Shown here piece by piece: positions 63,921 through 64,000 of a stretch of DNA of 64,000 nt. The position numbers were made by a program, and so were the translations under genes. Numbering within the stretch: the first letter of the stretch is position 1; the number at the start of each line of letters is the position of its first letter. This stretch comes from Bugulina stolonifera (Eukaryota; Bryozoa; Gymnolaemata; Cheilostomatida; Bugulidae). The notes under the pieces were generated by a model, which was given only the letters and a program-made list of their open reading frames with translations, had not been told where the DNA came from and did not search any database. The DNA is taken from the NCBI GenBank assembly GCA_935421135.1, contig OW285189.1, positions 18,974,298 through 19,038,297 on the forward strand, written 5' to 3'.

Positions 63921-64000
63921 CTGCATTAACATAGCATGGTCATCACTTTCATTTTCAACTATGAAAGAGCAAAATGTTTTAGTAGTTTAGGCAAGGGCTC

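Noticed and set aside
1..64000. CRISPR arrays, operons or prokaryotic mobile elements
   Set aside because: Spliced animal genes throughout; no regularly spaced direct repeats and no Shine-Dalgarno-led ORFs.

Overview
This is a eukaryotic, metazoan nuclear window. It is AT-rich, its genes are split by many GT-AG introns, and nearly every protein recognised belongs to an animal family. The introns and spacers are full of non-LTR retrotransposons, small inverted-repeat DNA transposons and tRNA-derived SINEs. An invertebrate, probably marine and possibly a sponge or another early-branching animal, fits the short proteins, moderate introns and abundant ACATGT and TAGGCCTA words. The species cannot be fixed from sequence alone. 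Exon coordinates below were worked out by reading splice sites and phase by eye; every multi-exon model stays open and in frame throughout.

Layout. 1-0.26 kb: 3' tail of a LINE. 2.06-18.14 kb (+): a 20-exon ADAM-family transmembrane gene whose 5' end is missing. It has prodomain, cysteine switch, furin-type site, metalloprotease-like domain lacking the catalytic Glu, disintegrin, Cys-rich, EGF-like, one membrane helix and a long cytoplasmic tail. 18.91-26.15 kb (-): a complete AIG1/ADTRP-family membrane hydrolase (229 aa), convergent with the ADAM gene. 26.5-27.0 kb (-): LTR-like sequence. 27.79-31.12 kb (-): RBM8A/Y14, an exon junction complex core subunit. 33.20-46.49 kb (+): a complete 22-exon delphilin-like formin (1398 aa) with three PDZ, three harmonin-N-like, FH1 and FH2 regions. 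47.44-49.68 kb (-): SUCLG1, the alpha subunit of mitochondrial succinyl-CoA ligase. 50-57.6 kb: a repeat-rich block with two SINEs, an inverted-repeat element, two LINE copies and two TTAA-flanked MITEs. 58.60-61.04 kb (+): GOLGA7 (139 aa), with a tRNA-His(GUG) gene in its second intron. 62.30-63.92 kb (-): an unrecognised Ser/Pro/Lys-rich, probably nuclear protein.

The genes are a typical animal mixture with no shared pathway and no operon structure. The most interesting points are the catalytically dead ADAM that keeps its maturation signals, the expanded delphilin architecture with an exon-pair duplication and a possible poison exon at the FH1 segment, and a LINE reverse transcriptase interrupted by a TTAA MITE whose precise loss would restore that junction. 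No entirely new system was found.
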